Below, piece by piece: positions 1 through 8,248 of a stretch of 64,000 nucleotides of DNA. The notes below the pieces were generated by a model, which searched no databases, was not told the DNA's origin, and saw only the letters and a list, made by a program, of their open reading frames with translations. Numbering within the stretch: the first letter of the stretch is position 1; every line of letters begins with the position of its first letter. The translations under genes were made by a program, and so were the position numbers. Origin of the DNA: Streptomyces atroolivaceus (GTDB taxonomy: Bacteria; Actinomycetota; Actinomycetes; Streptomycetales; Streptomycetaceae); assembly GCF_000717025.1 (NCBI RefSeq), contig NZ_JNXG01000021.1, forward strand, positions 1-64,000, read 5' to 3'.

Positions 1-139
1 CGTCTTCATCGTCTTCAACAGCGTGGAGAACACGGCGCAGGAACCCTTCGCCGCCCCGATCCGCCGGCCCGAGTTCATCGGAGCCCGCGACTTCACGCCC
101 GTAGGGTCCGGAAGTGACGGAGGTGACGGAGGCAGTTGA
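1..139 (+). CDS. C-terminal end of a cut-off gene, function unknown
   Basis: The window opens inside a reading frame that runs from base 2 to a TGA at 137-139. The 45 residues visible use G or C at nearly every third position, as real Streptomyces genes do. The piece contains the stretch VENTAQEPFAAPIRRPEF and ends in a glycine/serine/aspartate tail (GSGSDGGDGGS). I do not recognise the family from this short end. The gene points towards the convergent NTF2-like gene. Confidence 0.55.
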   Translation, partial: VFIVFNSVENTAQEPFAAPIRRPEFIGARDFTPVGSGSDGGDGGS

Positions 140-299
140 CAGGACGGCGCGTGGCTGGCGCATGAGCGCCCATGCCGCTCCTCTCCCTGGCGTGTGTTCT
201 CACGCACCCAGGGACCGCGGATCGTGACCTCGGCCGGGTCTGATCGCCCTCGCCCGCCAGGGGACGCGAACGGCGCGGGTGAGGGAGGGGCGCATCCGA

Positions 300-334
300 C
301 CCCGCCCCGGGCGAGCCGGACACCTGGGGCGGGG
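300..334. terminator. Hairpin between two convergent genes
   Basis: An inverted repeat with arms around CCCCGCCCCGGG and CCTGGGGCGGGG pairs over 12 bp with one mismatch, with an 11-base loop. It lies between the end of the left-edge gene and the 3' end of the minus-strand SnoaL-like gene, so it can serve either. No T-run follows, which is normal for Streptomyces terminators. The rest of 140-426 shows no convincing gene. Confidence 0.5.
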
Positions 335-426
335 CTGCGCCCTCCGCGGTCGGCGGGGGCGGAGCGGTCCGGGACCCCTCCGCCTCCCGTGGCTGCGGCC
401 GTCCGTGGGCGGAGGGAGGGTGATGC

Positions 427-1425
427 TCAGTAGATGTTGGCCGCCACCGCCGGGCCGTCCCCGCGGGTGCTGTTGATCTGGGCCCGCAGCGAGATCTCGT
501 CGTAGACACGGAACTCCCTGACGATGCGGCCCTCCTGGATCAGGAACTGGGACACGCCGAGGACGGTCACCGGCTGATCGGTGAGCCGGCCGAACACCGG
601 CGTTCCCCGATAGGTGCCGTGCATCGTCCAGGTGACGGCCACCCGCAGGCCGGCGTAGCGCGGCGAGTGGTTGGTCTGTACGTCCCGCACCGAGAACCGG
701 GCATCGGGGAAGGCCCCGACCATGGCCAGCAGATCACTCTGGTAACGCTCGGGGCGGATGACGGTCCGGTCGCCGACCGTGTGCAGGAAGAGGTCTCGCA
801 CCATGAAGTCGTTGACCTTCTGCAGTCGGCGCTGGGTCCACACCTCCTCGATGAACTCCAGGACCATCTCGCACTCCGGACGGAACTCGTCAGGCCGAGG
901 TCCGCTGACGCCGGCCAGTAGCACGTCCTTCGGGGGGTCCTCGGTCATCGACCCGCTGTAGCCCTGGAACCGCAGGGCGCGGGCCGCTTCGGCCGGGTCC
1001 ACGCCGCGCTGCAGACAGTCCGCCAGTTCGTCGCGGACCACCCACTCCTCGACCATCCGGCCACGGCGGTACAGGCAGTTGGCGACCGTGCGCTTACGGA
1101 TGCGGATGTTCCGGCCGTCGACGAGGTGTTCGTCGGCGGAGAAGACGAGGTGCGAGCTGAGGAACGCGTCGTCGCCGCGCGCTTCCCACACCACGTCCTC
1201 GGCCTGGCCGATGTGACCGGGCGTGCTGCCCATGCGCATCGTGCTGCCTTCGATCACGCCGTCACGGCCCACCACGGTGCCCAGGCTCGTGTGGACGATC
1301 GAGTCCGGTTCGTAGTTGTCGACGATGTAGGCGATGTCGCGGCCCACCCAGATGCGGTCGGTGACCTCACGGATGAAGTCGTCCGGGTCCTTGTAGGGGA
1401 GGTAGGCGGCGGGGTCCAGCGGCAT
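427..1425 (-). CDS. Tandem SnoaL/NTF2-like double-domain protein
   Basis: This 332-residue protein holds two copies of the SnoaL-like (NTF2 fold) alpha+beta barrel, about residues 10-150 and 185-320. Both have the family pattern of an N-terminal helix followed by a conical sheet, with segments such as DNYEPDSIVHTSLG and DARFSVRDVQTNHSP. Single-domain members are often 130-150 residues long and act as small isomerases, dehydratases or hydrolases, or only bind ligand. The ATG at 1423-1425 is 27 bp from a LacI-type palindrome at 1452-1463, so it probably belongs to the regulon of the LacI gene at 8249. It may process the compound imported by the neighbouring MHS transporter. The substrate is not predictable from sequence. 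Confidence 0.75.
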   Translation of the reverse strand: MPLDPAAYLPYKDPDDFIREVTDRIWVGRDIAYIVDNYEPDSIVHTSLGTVVGRDGVIEGSTMRMGSTPGHIGQAEDVVWEARGDDAFLSSHLVFSADEHLVDGRNIRIRKRTVANCLYRRGRMVEEWVVRDELADCLQRGVDPAEAARALRFQGYSGSMTEDPPKDVLLAGVSGPRPDEFRPECEMVLEFIEEVWTQRRLQKVNDFMVRDLFLHTVGDRTVIRPERYQSDLLAMVGAFPDARFSVRDVQTNHSPRYAGLRVAVTWTMHGTYRGTPVFGRLTDQPVTVLGVSQFLIQEGRIVREFRVYDEISLRAQINSTRGDGPAVAANIY

Positions 1426-1451
1426 GGTTCTTACCTTTCTCAGGGTGTTGT

Positions 1452-1463
1452 GTATGCGTATGC
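1452..1463. promoter_or_regulatory. LacI-type operator, site 1
   Basis: GTATGCGTATGC matches the palindrome GCATACGTATGC at 10 of 12 positions. It sits directly upstream of the double SnoaL-like gene. It is one of five related sites before this catabolic gene set and its LacI regulator. Confidence 0.6.
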
Positions 1464-1521
1464 AGGGGTGCGAGGTGCGCGCCGGGTGGGTCCGGGGTCG
1501 GGGCTGCTGCCTGCGGGCTGG

Positions 1522-2865
1522 TCAGCCGGGAAACTTGTCCGCTCCCAGGTGGCTCCGGTACGTCTCCGTCATGAAGGCGCTCACCACGACGAGAGCCATG
1601 ACCGCGGCTGCCGCGAGGTAGACCCACACGGCGTAGATCGTGTCGAAGCTGCTGACGAGCAGTGCGGCGACGAACGGCGTGATCCCCATGAAGATGGAGA
1701 ACGAGCTGTTGTACGCGATGGCGCTCGCACTGAACCGGGTGCGCGTCGCGAAGAGTTCGGCCGTGCAGACCGTGACGATGCCGGTCAGGAAGAACTCGGG
1801 GACGATGTAGATGAGCTGGCTCGCCACCGCCGTGCCGAAGGTGCCGCCCTCCCCGACCCGGAAGGCGAGCGGGACCAGGACGATGCATGCGACGGCGCCG
1901 GCGATCAGCATCGGTTTACGCCCGATCCGGTCCGAGAGGATGCCCGCCAGGGGAAGCAGCGGGATGAGGACGGCGATGGAGATCGCGTTGGACGTGAGGG
2001 CCATCCAGCGCGGCAGGCCCAGCGTGCCGGTCAGGTACTCGGGATAGAACGTGACCCAGCTGTAGGACAGGATCGCGAGCATCACGGAGACACCGCAGAA
2101 CACGAGCATCGGCCGCCACTGCGTGCGCAGCGCTTCCCGGATCGGGGCCTTGACGACCGAGGTGCCGCCCTCCGTGGCCCGGACGAACTCGGGTGACTCC
2201 TCGATGTGCCTGCGCAGCCAGATCCCGACCGCGCTCAGAGGCAGCGCGAGCAGGAACGGGATGCGCCAGCCCCAGGAGTCCAGTGAGGGGCCCTCGAACA
2301 GCCAGCTGGTGAGTGCGGCTGTGCCGGCCCCGGCGAGGATGCCGAGGAAGCAGCTGTTGGAGGCGTACGACGCGTAGTAGCCACGTCGGTTCGGCTCCGC
2401 CCACTCCACGATGAAGGCCACCGCCCCGACGTACTCCCCGCCCGACACCATGCCCTGGACGACGCGCAGGAGCAGGAGGAGCAGGGGTGCGAGGATGCCG
2501 ATCTGCTGGTAGGTCGGCAGGACACCGATGAGGGCGGTTGCCACCCCCATGAGCACGATGGTCCACAGCAGCGTCTTCTTGCGGCCCACCCGGTCGCCCC
2601 AGCGGCCGACGAGGGTCCCGCCCAGAGGGCGGAACAGGCACGCGATGGCGATGATGGCGTACGTGCTCAGCACAGCCACCGCCGGGTCGCTGTCCGGGAA
2701 GAAGGCGGGAGCCAGGACCGGCGCCATGTAGCCGTAGAGGCCGTAGTCGAACTGTTCGACGAAGTTTCCGATGCTTCCCGCGCCGATGGCTCGGCGTATC
2801 GCATTCCGCTTCTCCGTGTCGGCCCCTGGGGTGCCGACCGCGGCGGCGGGCGCTACAGCGGACAT
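1522..2865 (-). CDS. MHS-family (major facilitator) transporter
   Basis: A 447-residue polytopic membrane protein with about 12 hydrophobic segments. It carries the loop 2-3 signature of the metabolite:H+ symporter group (GRWGDRVGRKKTLL) and a second GRKPM loop (DRIGRKPMLIAG) in the C-terminal half. This group (ProP, KgtP, ShiA and relatives) brings small carboxylates, betaines or aromatic acids into the cell by proton symport. The gene lies between the SnoaL-like protein and the aldolase operon and has an almost perfect LacI-type palindrome 32 bp before its start, so it is the likely uptake system for this pathway's substrate. The ATG at 2863-2865 is supported by the operator position. Confidence 0.88.
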   Translation of the reverse strand: MSAVAPAAAVGTPGADTEKRNAIRRAIGAGSIGNFVEQFDYGLYGYMAPVLAPAFFPDSDPAVAVLSTYAIIAIACLFRPLGGTLVGRWGDRVGRKKTLLWTIVLMGVATALIGVLPTYQQIGILAPLLLLLLRVVQGMVSGGEYVGAVAFIVEWAEPNRRGYYASYASNSCFLGILAGAGTAALTSWLFEGPSLDSWGWRIPFLLALPLSAVGIWLRRHIEESPEFVRATEGGTSVVKAPIREALRTQWRPMLVFCGVSVMLAILSYSWVTFYPEYLTGTLGLPRWMALTSNAISIAVLIPLLPLAGILSDRIGRKPMLIAGAVACIVLVPLAFRVGEGGTFGTAVASQLIYIVPEFFLTGIVTVCTAELFATRTRFSASAIAYNSSFSIFMGITPFVAALLVSSFDTIYAVWVYLAAAAVMALVVVSAFMTETYRSHLGADKFPG

Positions 2866-2896
2866 GGCTTCTCCGTTCGCGCGTTGACGTGGTTAT

Positions 2897-2908
2897 GCAT
2901 ACGTATGA
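2897..2908. promoter_or_regulatory. LacI-type operator, site 2
   Basis: GCATACGTATGA matches GCATACGTATGC at 11 of 12 positions. It lies 32 bp upstream of the MHS transporter start. The stretch from here to 3069 carries no gene. It holds only a weak 8-bp hairpin (3008-3015 with 3027-3034) that could end the aldolase operon. Confidence 0.7.
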
Positions 2909-3069
2909 ACTTCTGCCGAACATTAAGGAGCCCGGCGGAGGTCGTCAAGAGGTGAAAGAGACGCACTCGGTGAAGATGCGGGGCAGACCGGCCGCGGTGG
3001 CGTCCGCAGGGACCGAGCGGCATGCCCGGTCCCTCGAAGGGCCCCGACGGACTCGGCTCGGTCGCCGCC

Positions 3070-3852
3070 TCATGACTGCCCGCCGGCTCCCTGGGCGGGT
3101 CCGGGCGTCGCCAGGGACCGGAAGGTGTCCATCAGTACGGAGGCCATGTTGTGGAGGACCAGTTGCGCCCCTGCCCGCTCGGCCGCCCTGGCTCCCTCGG
3201 CGCCCGGAACGATCGTCATGACGGCCCGGCCCGCCGCTCGGGTGGCCCGATGGGCCGCCGCGACCAGATCGTCGATCACGTCCTGGCCGGGGAAGGAGCA
3301 GTCCGCCGCGAGATCGGCCGGGCCCACCAGGACCGCGTCCACGCCCCTGGTGGTGGCGATCTCCGCGGCGGCGGCACAGGCCTGCTCCGTCTCGATCATC
3401 GCCACGACCAAGGTGTCCCGCGAGGCGGTGACGTGGTCCGCCGCGGAGACCGTGCCGAAGCGGCCTGCCCGGCTGTACGTCGCGAACCCCCGTGTTCCCA
3501 GCGGCGGATAGTGGACCGACGCCACCGCGCGCCGGGCGTCCTGCGCGGAGTCGACATGGGGATGGATGATGCCCGCGGCTCCCAGATCCAGGCAGCGCAG
3601 GGCGAGTGCGGGTTCCGCCGTGCCCGTACGGACCAGGACGTCGATGCCCTGAGCCGCCGCGGCCGTCAGGTGGTGCTGGAGCACGGCCGTGTCGGCCGGT
3701 CCGTGCTCGCAGTCGATGACCACGTAGTCCAGGCCCGCGACCCCGGCCATCTCCACCAGGGTCTCCGAGGGGAGCCGCAGCAGGGCACCGTACAGTCGTT
3801 CGCCCGCCGCGAGGCGCGCCTTGAGGGAGCGGCGCTCCGGCGGCGCCGTCAC
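3070..3852 (-). CDS. HpcH/HpaI-type aldolase (class II, pyruvate-type)
   Basis: This 260-residue protein matches the HpcH/HpaI aldolase/citrate-lyase family of metal-dependent TIM barrels, which cleave 2-keto-3-deoxy or 4-hydroxy-2-keto acids into pyruvate and an aldehyde. Visible family features are DYVVIDCEHGP near residue 41, where the family's metal/base region lies, the GTRGFATYSRAGRFG segment after the middle, and the metal-site stretch MIETEQA followed by DAVLVGPADLAADC. The length is normal. It starts with GTG and overlaps the SDR stop codon by four bases (GTGA), so the two are translationally coupled. It is the last gene of the HisD-SDR-aldolase operon, where it may cleave the oxidised sugar-acid-like intermediate. 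Confidence 0.85.
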   Translation of the reverse strand: MTAPPERRSLKARLAAGERLYGALLRLPSETLVEMAGVAGLDYVVIDCEHGPADTAVLQHHLTAAAAQGIDVLVRTGTAEPALALRCLDLGAAGIIHPHVDSAQDARRAVASVHYPPLGTRGFATYSRAGRFGTVSAADHVTASRDTLVVAMIETEQACAAAAEIATTRGVDAVLVGPADLAADCSFPGQDVIDDLVAAAHRATRAAGRAVMTIVPGAEGARAAERAGAQLVLHNMASVLMDTFRSLATPGPAQGAGGQS

Positions 3853-4622
3853 CGTGCCACCATCCCCGCCGAGAGGTCGATGTCAGCCCCGCACAGGCCC
3901 GTCATCCGCAGCATCGCGCTCACCGCGGCGCCGACCTCCTCCTCGTCGACCATCCGGCCGAGGGCCGACCGCGCCACGAACGCCGCCTCGGCCTCGGCGT
4001 AGGTGCTGCCGGTGCGCTCCGCCTCCAGGCGGAAATTCCGCTCCATCCGGGGACCCGACACGGGCCCGGGGGACAGGGAGTTCACCGAGACACCCAGAGG
4101 GCCCACCTCGCCCGCCAGAGTGGCGGTCAGACCGATGACCGCCATCTTCGACGCGCAGTAGGGCGTGCGCCGTAGCAGGGGCCGCTTCCCCGAGACCGAG
4201 GCGATGTTCACGACGTCCCCCGCGCCCCGTTCCGTCATGGCGGGAAGGAAGGCCCGGCACATCAGGAACACGCCACGGACGTTCACGTCGAAGACCTCGT
4301 CCCAGTCCTCGGCGGAGATCTCGGTCAGGGGGGCCACCGGTCCTGCGATCCCGGCGTTGTTGACGAGCACCGAGATCTCCTCGTCCGCGAGGCTCTCCGC
4401 GAGCCTCTCGACCTCGCCCGGCCGGGACACGTCGCAGACCCGGTGGACCACACCCGGCCCCAGACGGGACGCCGCCTCCTTCAGGGCGTGCTCGTTGCGG
4501 CCGGTGATCACCACCCGCGCTCCGTCGGACAGCAGGGAGCGCGCGATGGCGGCGCCGAGTCCGCCTCCTCCTCCGCTGACAAGTGCGGTGCGCCCGGCGA
4601 TCCGGTCGGCCGGGCCGCTCAT
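3849..4622 (-). CDS. Short-chain dehydrogenase/reductase
   Basis: A 257-residue classical SDR. It has the nucleotide-binding motif (SGGGGGLGAAIA), the NNAG structural motif (VLVNNAGIAGP), catalytic serine in NIASVSGKR and the YxxxK pair in TPYCASKMAVIG. Such enzymes oxidise or reduce secondary alcohols with NAD(P). I chose the ATG at 4620-4622 because it overlaps the HisD-like stop codon (ATGA); an in-frame ATG seven codons upstream would extend it. It stands in the middle of a tightly coupled three-gene operon under a LacI-type site. The substrate is unknown. Confidence 0.88.
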   Translation of the reverse strand: MSGPADRIAGRTALVSGGGGGLGAAIARSLLSDGARVVITGRNEHALKEAASRLGPGVVHRVCDVSRPGEVERLAESLADEEISVLVNNAGIAGPVAPLTEISAEDWDEVFDVNVRGVFLMCRAFLPAMTERGAGDVVNIASVSGKRPLLRRTPYCASKMAVIGLTATLAGEVGPLGVSVNSLSPGPVSGPRMERNFRLEAERTGSTYAEAEAAFVARSALGRMVDEEEVGAAVSAMLRMTGLCGADIDLSAGMVAR

Positions 4623-5929
4623 GCTCCCGCCTCGTCGTTCCACGGCAGCGTGCCGTTGCCGTACTTGGCGGCCCGCACGTCACCGGAGCGGGCGTGCCCC
4701 TCGAACAGCTCCACTCGTGCCGCCCGCCCGCACACCTCGCCGAGGAGCGCCGACGAGGACAGGTCCGTGACCTCCTGGTAGGTCACCGTCTTCAGGTACT
4801 TCCCCACCCACAGACCGCCGGTGTAACGCGCGGCGCCCCGGGTGGGCAGTACGTGATTGGTACCGATGACCTTGTCCCCGTACGAGACACACGTACCTTC
4901 ACCGAGGAAGAGGGCGCCGTAGTCGGTCATCCGGTCAAGGGCCTGCCGCGGGTTCTCGGTCAGGACCTCCACGTGCTCGCTGGCGTAGGAGTCCGCGACC
5001 TCGAAGGCCTCGGCCAGTGAGCCGGCCACGACGATCTCACCGTGATCGCGCCAGGCGGGACCGGCGAAGTCCTTCGTGGGCATGCCGGGGAGCAGGCGTT
5101 CGATGTGACGCTCGACCTCCCGGCCCAACTCCTCGGACGTGGTGACCAGGACGGCGGGGGAGTCCGGGCCGTGCTCGGCCTGCGAGAGGAGGTCGACGGC
5201 CACCACGAAGGGGTCGGCCGTCTCGTCGGCGATCACCAGGATCTCCGTGGGGCCCGCGAACAGGTCGATGCCGACCTCTCCGAACAACTGGCGCTTGGCC
5301 TCGGCCACATAGGCGTTACCGGGGCCCGCGATCAGCGGGACCCGGCCGACCGTCTCGGTGCCCAGGGCGAGCGCCGCCACGGCCTGGACCCCGCCGAGCA
5401 GGTAGATCTCGTCAGCACCCGCCAGGTGCATCGCCGCGACCGTCGCTGCCGGGATCTCGCCCCGGATCGGCGGGGTGCAGGCGGCCACCCTCGGCACCCC
5501 GGCCACCTTCGCGGTGACGATCGTCATGTGCGCCGACGCGGTCAGCGGGTAACGCCCCCCGGGGACGTAGGCGCCCGCGCCGGCCACGGGGACGTGCCGG
5601 TGCCCGAGGTGGACACCCGGCAGGGTCTCGATCTCGACGTCGAGCAGCGAGTCGCGCTGCGCCTGTGCGAAGGTGCGCACCTGCCGCTGGACGAAGCGGA
5701 TGTCGTCCAGCACCGTCCCGGGCACCCCGGCGATGATCTTCTCGATCTCGCCCCGGCCCAGGCGGAAGGATTCGGGGCTCCAGCCGTCGAACTTCTCGGA
5801 GTACCGGCGGACCGCTTCGTCACCCCGTTCGCGGATGTCCTCGAGGATGGTGCCGACGCGCTCGGCGACGTCCACGCGGGCGGCGTGTACCTGATCCGGG
5901 GGTACGGGGGACTTGAGGGAACGAGGCAT
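4619..5929 (-). CDS. HisD-family dehydrogenase, probably catabolic (HpsN-like), paralogue 1
   Basis: This 436-residue protein is a clear member of the histidinol dehydrogenase family. It shows HVPVAGAGAYVPGGRYPL, AGPGNAYVAEAKRQLFG, the zinc-region stretch AEHGPDSPAVLVT, the catalytic EH pair in YASEHVEVLTEN and NHVLPTRGAARYTGGL. True HisD oxidises L-histidinol in histidine synthesis, but nothing from a his operon is nearby and the gene is coupled to an SDR and an aldolase. Family members in such settings include dehydrogenases of sulfonated or other small polyols, so a catabolic alcohol-to-acid oxidation is more likely. The start at 5927-5929 was chosen because the operator-like site lies just upstream; a 20-codon extension is possible. 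A second paralogue is at 10882. Confidence 0.83.
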   Translation of the reverse strand: MPRSLKSPVPPDQVHAARVDVAERVGTILEDIRERGDEAVRRYSEKFDGWSPESFRLGRGEIEKIIAGVPGTVLDDIRFVQRQVRTFAQAQRDSLLDVEIETLPGVHLGHRHVPVAGAGAYVPGGRYPLTASAHMTIVTAKVAGVPRVAACTPPIRGEIPAATVAAMHLAGADEIYLLGGVQAVAALALGTETVGRVPLIAGPGNAYVAEAKRQLFGEVGIDLFAGPTEILVIADETADPFVVAVDLLSQAEHGPDSPAVLVTTSEELGREVERHIERLLPGMPTKDFAGPAWRDHGEIVVAGSLAEAFEVADSYASEHVEVLTENPRQALDRMTDYGALFLGEGTCVSYGDKVIGTNHVLPTRGAARYTGGLWVGKYLKTVTYQEVTDLSSSALLGEVCGRAARVELFEGHARSGDVRAAKYGNGTLPWNDEAGA

Positions 5930-5956
5930 GACGGCTCTCTTTCGCGGGTGGGTGTC

Positions 5957-5968
5957 GGATACGGATAT
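5957..5968. promoter_or_regulatory. LacI-type operator, site 3 (weaker)
   Basis: GGATACGGATAT matches GCATACGTATGC at 8 of 12 positions. It is the weakest of the five but lies where expected, 28 bp before the HisD-SDR-aldolase operon. Confidence 0.4.
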
Positions 5969-6037
5969 GAGGGTCGGGGGCGCGGACATGAGAGGCCGGG
6001 CCCAGGTGGGGCATCGACTGCGCCCCGGACGAGTGGC

Positions 6038-6805
6038 TCAGACGGCGGGGGGTGCCACGCACACGGGCGTCCGGGCCGGTGGCGTCTTCCGCACCCGCGC
6101 GAGCAGGTCCCGCAGCGCTGCGGAAACGGCGGACGGACGGTCCCACGGGAGCAGGTGTCCCGCTCCGGGCACCTCGTCCAGGCGGGCGCCGGGCACCGCC
6201 CCCGCGATCACCCGGTGGAAGTCCGGCGGGCACAGCGCGTCCCGCTCCCCGGACAGGACCACGGACGGGCACCGGACGGTGCGCAGGACGCCGGTCGCCT
6301 CCCGTCGGCTCGCCTGCGCGGCGAGCTGGGCACGGGCCGACTCGGGGCCCACGGCATACGCCATGCGCCGGTAACGCTCCGCCGGCCCGCCCGGCGGTCG
6401 CGGCCCGGGGAACATTCCGGGAAGGGTCTGTTCGACGACATCCGCGAACCGGCCGTCGGCGATCAGTCCGTCCATCGCGCGCCAGGCGGCGTACTGCTCG
6501 GGGCGCGGTGCGCCCGCGTTCGTCGACATGACGCACAGGCCGCGGAACCGCTCCGGGGCCCGGCGCAGCGCCTCGAAGGCGACGATCGCCCCGAGGCTGA
6601 GGCCGACCGCGACGAACGGGCCGGACACGGAGGACAGGAGGTCCTCGGCCATGGCGCCGATGTCCGGCTTGGTCAGCGCGACGTGGTGGACCCAATAACC
6701 CTCGGGAAACGTGACGTCGGACCAGAGACTCGCGTCGCACAGCATTCCGGGGACCACCACCAGAGGCGGCGCGCTCGACGGTCCACCGGTGGGCACGGCG
6801 GTCAC
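6038..6805 (-). CDS. Alpha/beta-hydrolase
   Basis: A 255-residue alpha/beta-hydrolase. The nucleophile elbow GLSLGA (Ser as nucleophile) follows the oxyanion strand VVVPGMLCDASLW. An acidic residue lies in VLSGERDALCPP and the catalytic histidine in PGAGHLLPWD, so the Ser-Asp-His triad is complete. Relatives hydrolyse esters, enol-lactones or C-C bonds of ring-cleavage products. The start is a GTG at 6803-6805 that overlaps the bicupin stop codon (GTGA), so it is co-translated with that probable dioxygenase. A ring-opening oxygenase followed by a hydrolase would make a sensible pair, but the substrate is not known. Confidence 0.82.
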   Translation of the reverse strand: MTAVPTGGPSSAPPLVVVPGMLCDASLWSDVTFPEGYWVHHVALTKPDIGAMAEDLLSSVSGPFVAVGLSLGAIVAFEALRRAPERFRGLCVMSTNAGAPRPEQYAAWRAMDGLIADGRFADVVEQTLPGMFPGPRPPGGPAERYRRMAYAVGPESARAQLAAQASRREATGVLRTVRCPSVVLSGERDALCPPDFHRVIAGAVPGARLDEVPGAGHLLPWDRPSAVSAALRDLLARVRKTPPARTPVCVAPPAV

Positions 6806-7941
6806 CAGCGGCGCGCGGAGCGGGGCAGCAGTGCGTACGGCGCGACGTAGCCGTTGTGGTCGATGCCGAGCCCCGCGTCGGCGGCACTCCTGGCGACCTC
6901 CTCGTCCCAGTCCAGGCGGACCCGGCCGTCGCCCGAGTTGACGACCATGAGATCGCCCTGTTCGTCGCCGACGTTGCGCAGGGTGCGCCATGCGTCCTGC
7001 GGCACGGAGAGCATGTCTCGCGGTCCCAGGCGCACCGAGACGGGGTCGGTGCGGTTGAGCGTGACCTCCCACAGGCCGTTCTTGACGATCAGCGTCTGCG
7101 TCTCGTGCTGCCGGTGGCAGGAGACCCCCTGGCCCGGATCCGCCCGCAGCCAGGCGACGTTGTGCCCGTGCGGATTGAAGATCCGCGGCTCCTGGTGCAG
7201 GTCCTCGGTCATGCCGTAGCCGATGACGCAGCTCAGCCGCGCGCCTCCGCCGGGCAGGGTGCTGTCGAGGAAGGGCCGCTCGGACCACACCAGTTCGTCG
7301 GCAGCCGCGACACGGCGCTTCATCTCGTCGGCGCCGTAGTGACGCAGCCGGTCGATGTGCTCCTGCGCCATCGGTTCGGTCAGCTCGGTCCCGGCCGGAA
7401 CCCCGTCGCCGGCCACCGTGTCGATGAGTTCGTTGTCGGCGGTGAGGTACAGGCCGTGGCCCTCCGCCTCGCGCAGGACCGAGGGGCCCCAGATGATGCC
7501 TCCGGTGTGGTCCATGCCGAGCACGGTGAACATCCAGCCGTCGTCGGGGCCGGTGTTGGTGAAGCCGCGGAAGATCCAGGTGGGGACGGAGGCGATGTCC
7601 CCCGCCCTGAGCACCAGTTCACCCTCGGAACCGTCGGCGCCCCACCGCAGCAGGTACTCGCCCTCCGTGCAGACGAACACCTCGGCCGTGTAGTGCAGGT
7701 GGAGGTTGTTGGTGATGCCGTGAGGCATGGCGGCTGCACCGATGTTGTAGCCGTGCGGCAGCCTCAGGTTGACGTGCTGGCCGGCGGCCTGCGAGACGCC
7801 GGGCCCGATCATGGCGTAGTTCTCCTTGCGGTCGGAGCCCGGCGTACGGCAGTCGATGAAGGCCTGGTTGCAGGAGACGAAGTCGCTGCGGCGGATCGTG
7901 CGGCGACCCAGCTCGGCGGTGGACACGACGGCATCGGGCAT
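6802..7941 (-). CDS. Bicupin, possible ring-cleavage dioxygenase
   Basis: This 379-residue protein has two cupin barrels. The first contains a metal-site pattern LHLHYTAEVFVCTEGEYLLRW (His, His and Glu, residues about 80-100). The second contains VSCHRQHETQTLIVKNGLWE (His/His/Glu-like, near residue 270). Architecture and length resemble gentisate/1-hydroxy-2-naphthoate dioxygenase-type bicupins, though bicupins also include isomerases and storage proteins. It is first in an operon with the alpha/beta-hydrolase and has an 11/12 LacI-type palindrome 18 bp before its ATG. I infer an iron-dependent oxygenase in the pathway; the call is by fold and context only. Confidence 0.75.
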   Translation of the reverse strand: MPDAVVSTAELGRRTIRRSDFVSCNQAFIDCRTPGSDRKENYAMIGPGVSQAAGQHVNLRLPHGYNIGAAAMPHGITNNLHLHYTAEVFVCTEGEYLLRWGADGSEGELVLRAGDIASVPTWIFRGFTNTGPDDGWMFTVLGMDHTGGIIWGPSVLREAEGHGLYLTADNELIDTVAGDGVPAGTELTEPMAQEHIDRLRHYGADEMKRRVAAADELVWSERPFLDSTLPGGGARLSCVIGYGMTEDLHQEPRIFNPHGHNVAWLRADPGQGVSCHRQHETQTLIVKNGLWEVTLNRTDPVSVRLGPRDMLSVPQDAWRTLRNVGDEQGDLMVVNSGDGRVRLDWDEEVARSAADAGLGIDHNGYVAPYALLPRSARRW

Positions 7942-7958
7942 GACAGCTCCCTCGTTTG

Positions 7959-7970
7959 GAATACGTATGC
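7959..7970. promoter_or_regulatory. LacI-type operator, site 4
   Basis: GAATACGTATGC matches the palindrome at 11 of 12 positions. It lies just upstream of the bicupin-hydrolase operon in the divergent region shared with the regulator gene. Confidence 0.7.
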
Positions 7971-8186
7971 ATTTCTATGACAGGCCCTCTGTCGGGCGAT
8001 GTCAAGGGGTCGTGCGGGTCCGGCTTCAGGCGTATGGTGCGAGGGGTTCCCGGCCTGGCGTCACACGGGGCTTCGCGGCGATGCGAGTGGTGTCCGGTGC
8101 TCCGGGCGGAGTGCGCCGCGCCGGCTGGGGCGCGGACCCGCTCGACCCGGTGCGCGCCGGGCGTTACCGGCCCCGGCGACGGATCG

Positions 8187-8198
8187 GCATACGTATAC
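8187..8198. promoter_or_regulatory. LacI-type operator, site 5
   Basis: GCATACGTATAC matches at 11 of 12 positions and lies 51 bp before the LacI-family gene. It is consistent with autoregulation and with DNA looping to site 4, about 230 bp away. Confidence 0.7.
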
Positions 8199-8248
8199 TG
8201 ACTGTTGCGGCGTCAGGGGTGGCGCACCGGGCGACGAGGAGCGGGCCG

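Noticed and set aside
4619..5929. Histidine biosynthesis role for the HisD-family gene
   Set aside because: There are two paralogues, no other his gene, and tight coupling to an SDR and aldolase under a LacI-type site.
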